NCBI GenBank assembly: GCA_956465555.1
Contig: OY101126.1
Location: 724,501-788,500 of the forward strand
Direction of reading: 5' to 3'
Length of the DNA stretch: 64,000 nucleotides
Source of the DNA: Nitzschia sp. pyKryTriq1
Taxonomy: Eukaryota > Bacillariophyta > Bacillariophyceae > Bacillariales > Bacillariaceae
A program made the position numbers and the translations under genes. The first letter of the stretch is position 1; each line of letters begins with the position of its first letter. Shown one piece after another: positions 62,637 through 64,000 of the stretch. The notes under the pieces are model-generated. The model made no database searches. It saw nothing but the letters and a program-made list of their open reading frames with translations, and was not told where the DNA came from.

Positions 62637-63824
62637 CGGTTTTTTATTGACCTTGGGCGACAAGCAAGCATCTACAGCGTGACGGCTTTGCCAATTTTTA
62701 CTACAGTACTTAAAATACTATATCGTAAGATTTTCTTAGCCTTTTATCATCGTTTACTAGGCTACGGTACAACTGTATCAACTGGAAATCCTCGTGTTAC
62801 ATAATTAGTGAATCATCAGGCACCCACCACTTGATTCCATGCTCGACCTGGCGGATGCCAAATACGAATATGATTTTCTTCGCTCAGTACAGCAATGCTA
62901 TGGGACATGTCACTACTGATAATGAGTAGAGTAACGGGGTATGTAAAATATTGTTTTCTTTCTCTTCTCTCGAAAATAGATATCCATTCATCGACAGCCC
63001 TTCCCGCTCTCATCATTCATCTCACGAACAAGAAACTCTTCTCACTGTTCGCGGAGGGAAGAGACACCGCTGAGACCGAAGAACGGCAAATCCGCTAGAT
63101 GATGATGCTGATGGCATGGCGTAATTTTGCCATAGTATGTGTTGGTACTGTCCTGGTACTGCACTGTACTACCGGTACGAGTTCCAGGTCTACCGGTACT
63201 TGTGGTACTGTACAGCGTCGACCGGTACTATTCGCCCCATCCGTCGTCCTGCCCATGCCTCCGATCGGTTTGCTTGGCCGGCGGGCGCAGTAGTGACAGT
63301 TCCTTTTATGTTTAGAATCAATGTACGATGTCCTTGTTCGATAAGAATAGTGTCTTGTTAAGGTCTGATATGACACAACCATTTAAGGATTGCTTTATTC
63401 GGCTTCCTTAAAGAACTATAAGTAATAATGATGAAGTTTCGGATTGTCAAATATGCCCAACCTCCACTGGTACATTCTCGGACGTAGAAAAGACAACACA
63501 GAGCACAACGCTATATATACAGTTTTGCACTTCACAAAACTCAGCCGCCCTCCGGGAGCGTGTATTTTTTCTCCCACACTCATCATCATCCGGTATCACA
63601 GGCCCGCTACTCGACTACTACAGTACCGGTACGAACCTCGTTCGTTCCTGGTGGCTGCACACGCTTCACGCTTCACGCACTGTGCACAGCGCCTACTCTC
63701 ATCTCACACCACCGCAGAGCGCTTCTCTCGTCGCCAACACCTCGCCTTTCTCTACGAATACCAAATTCGTTCGAACAACAAGCATTCAAACACCGCTACG
63801 GCAAGTAGTTATAACTCATATACC
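62637..63824. other. Intergenic between tandem paralogs
   Basis: GTAC/CCGG words are dense at 63140-63235 and present at 63620-63632. No gene seen. Confidence 0.5.
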
Positions 63825-64000
63825 ATGGGACTTTCCAAGAAACGAAGCATCGAATCACCTCCAGTATCATTGATCAGCAGGAAGCGAAGTCGATCGCTCT
63901 CCCCCCACGAAGACCGCGCTCCCGTCGGGAAGCGTGTCAAGTTTGATTCAAACGGCAGCGGCGCCATCAAGACTTCCGAAAGATACATCGATATCCTTCG
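63825..64000 (+). CDS. Unknown protein, second tandem paralog, 3' partial
   Basis: The ATG in ACCATGGG opens a frame that runs off the window. The 58 visible residues end GKRVKFDSNGSGAIKTSERYIDILR (seen in two parts). They align with PKRVKFETCG...KTYERYIEVFR of the upstream gene, and the Arg/Ser-rich head is similar in kind. The shared opening and equal orientation indicate tandem duplication. Confidence 0.65.
   Translation, partial: MGLSKKRSIESPPVSLISRKRSRSLSPHEDRAPVGKRVKFDSNGSGAIKTSERYIDIL

Overview
The window reads as nuclear DNA of a diatom, most likely a raphid pennate; I cannot name the species. Genes are dense and lie on both strands, with few and short spliceosomal introns (65-116 bp). 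One gene carries a bipartite plastid presequence with a signal peptide ending at an A-F junction, as in secondary red plastids. There are receptor-type nucleotide cyclases fused to a phosphodiesterase, P/S/T-rich cell-surface proteins with RXL sites, and a small copia-like LTR remnant. Roughly half of the genes have a recognisable family.

Layout. 0-9 kb: the end of a GT25-like glycosyltransferase, a membrane-anchored SDR, a 41-bp tandem array, a large disordered RS-rich protein, then an enoyl-ACP-reductase-like SDR and a C5-sterol-desaturase-like enzyme that diverge from one short promoter region. 9.9-32 kb: five type I membrane proteins with one shared plan (signal peptide, P/S/T-rich stalk, RXL site, compact module, one membrane span, long acidic tail). 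Interspersed are a TKL-like kinase, a two-exon PEX4 ubiquitin-conjugating enzyme, a di-N-acetylchitobiase and a two-exon Hlip-type light-stress protein. 32-38 kb: an exostosin-like glycosyltransferase, the broken LTR element, and a medium-chain reductase with an RS-rich N-terminus. 38-48 kb: a five-exon cyclase-phosphodiesterase receptor and, head to head, a paralogous cyclase receptor without the phosphodiesterase. 47.6-56 kb: DNA ligase IV beside a 1345-residue fusion of ubiquitin-like, MUS81-like winged helix, ERCC4 nuclease, RING and RanBP2 zinc-finger regions. 57-64 kb: a Tls1/Hep59-like splicing factor, a membrane GH99-like glycosidase with a five-base micro-exon, and two tandem paralogs of an unknown family, the second cut by the window end.

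Together the genes suggest several small themes: surface or silica-vesicle membrane proteins, cGMP-type signalling, DNA break repair, and glycan and lipid turnover. Non-coding spacers repeatedly carry a palindromic word family built from GTAC and CCGG (GTACCGGTAC and variants) that is almost absent from coding sequence. The strongest candidates for undescribed biology are the five-member RXL membrane-protein group and the nuclease-RING fusion. All functions are inferred from sequence reading alone; no database search was possible.
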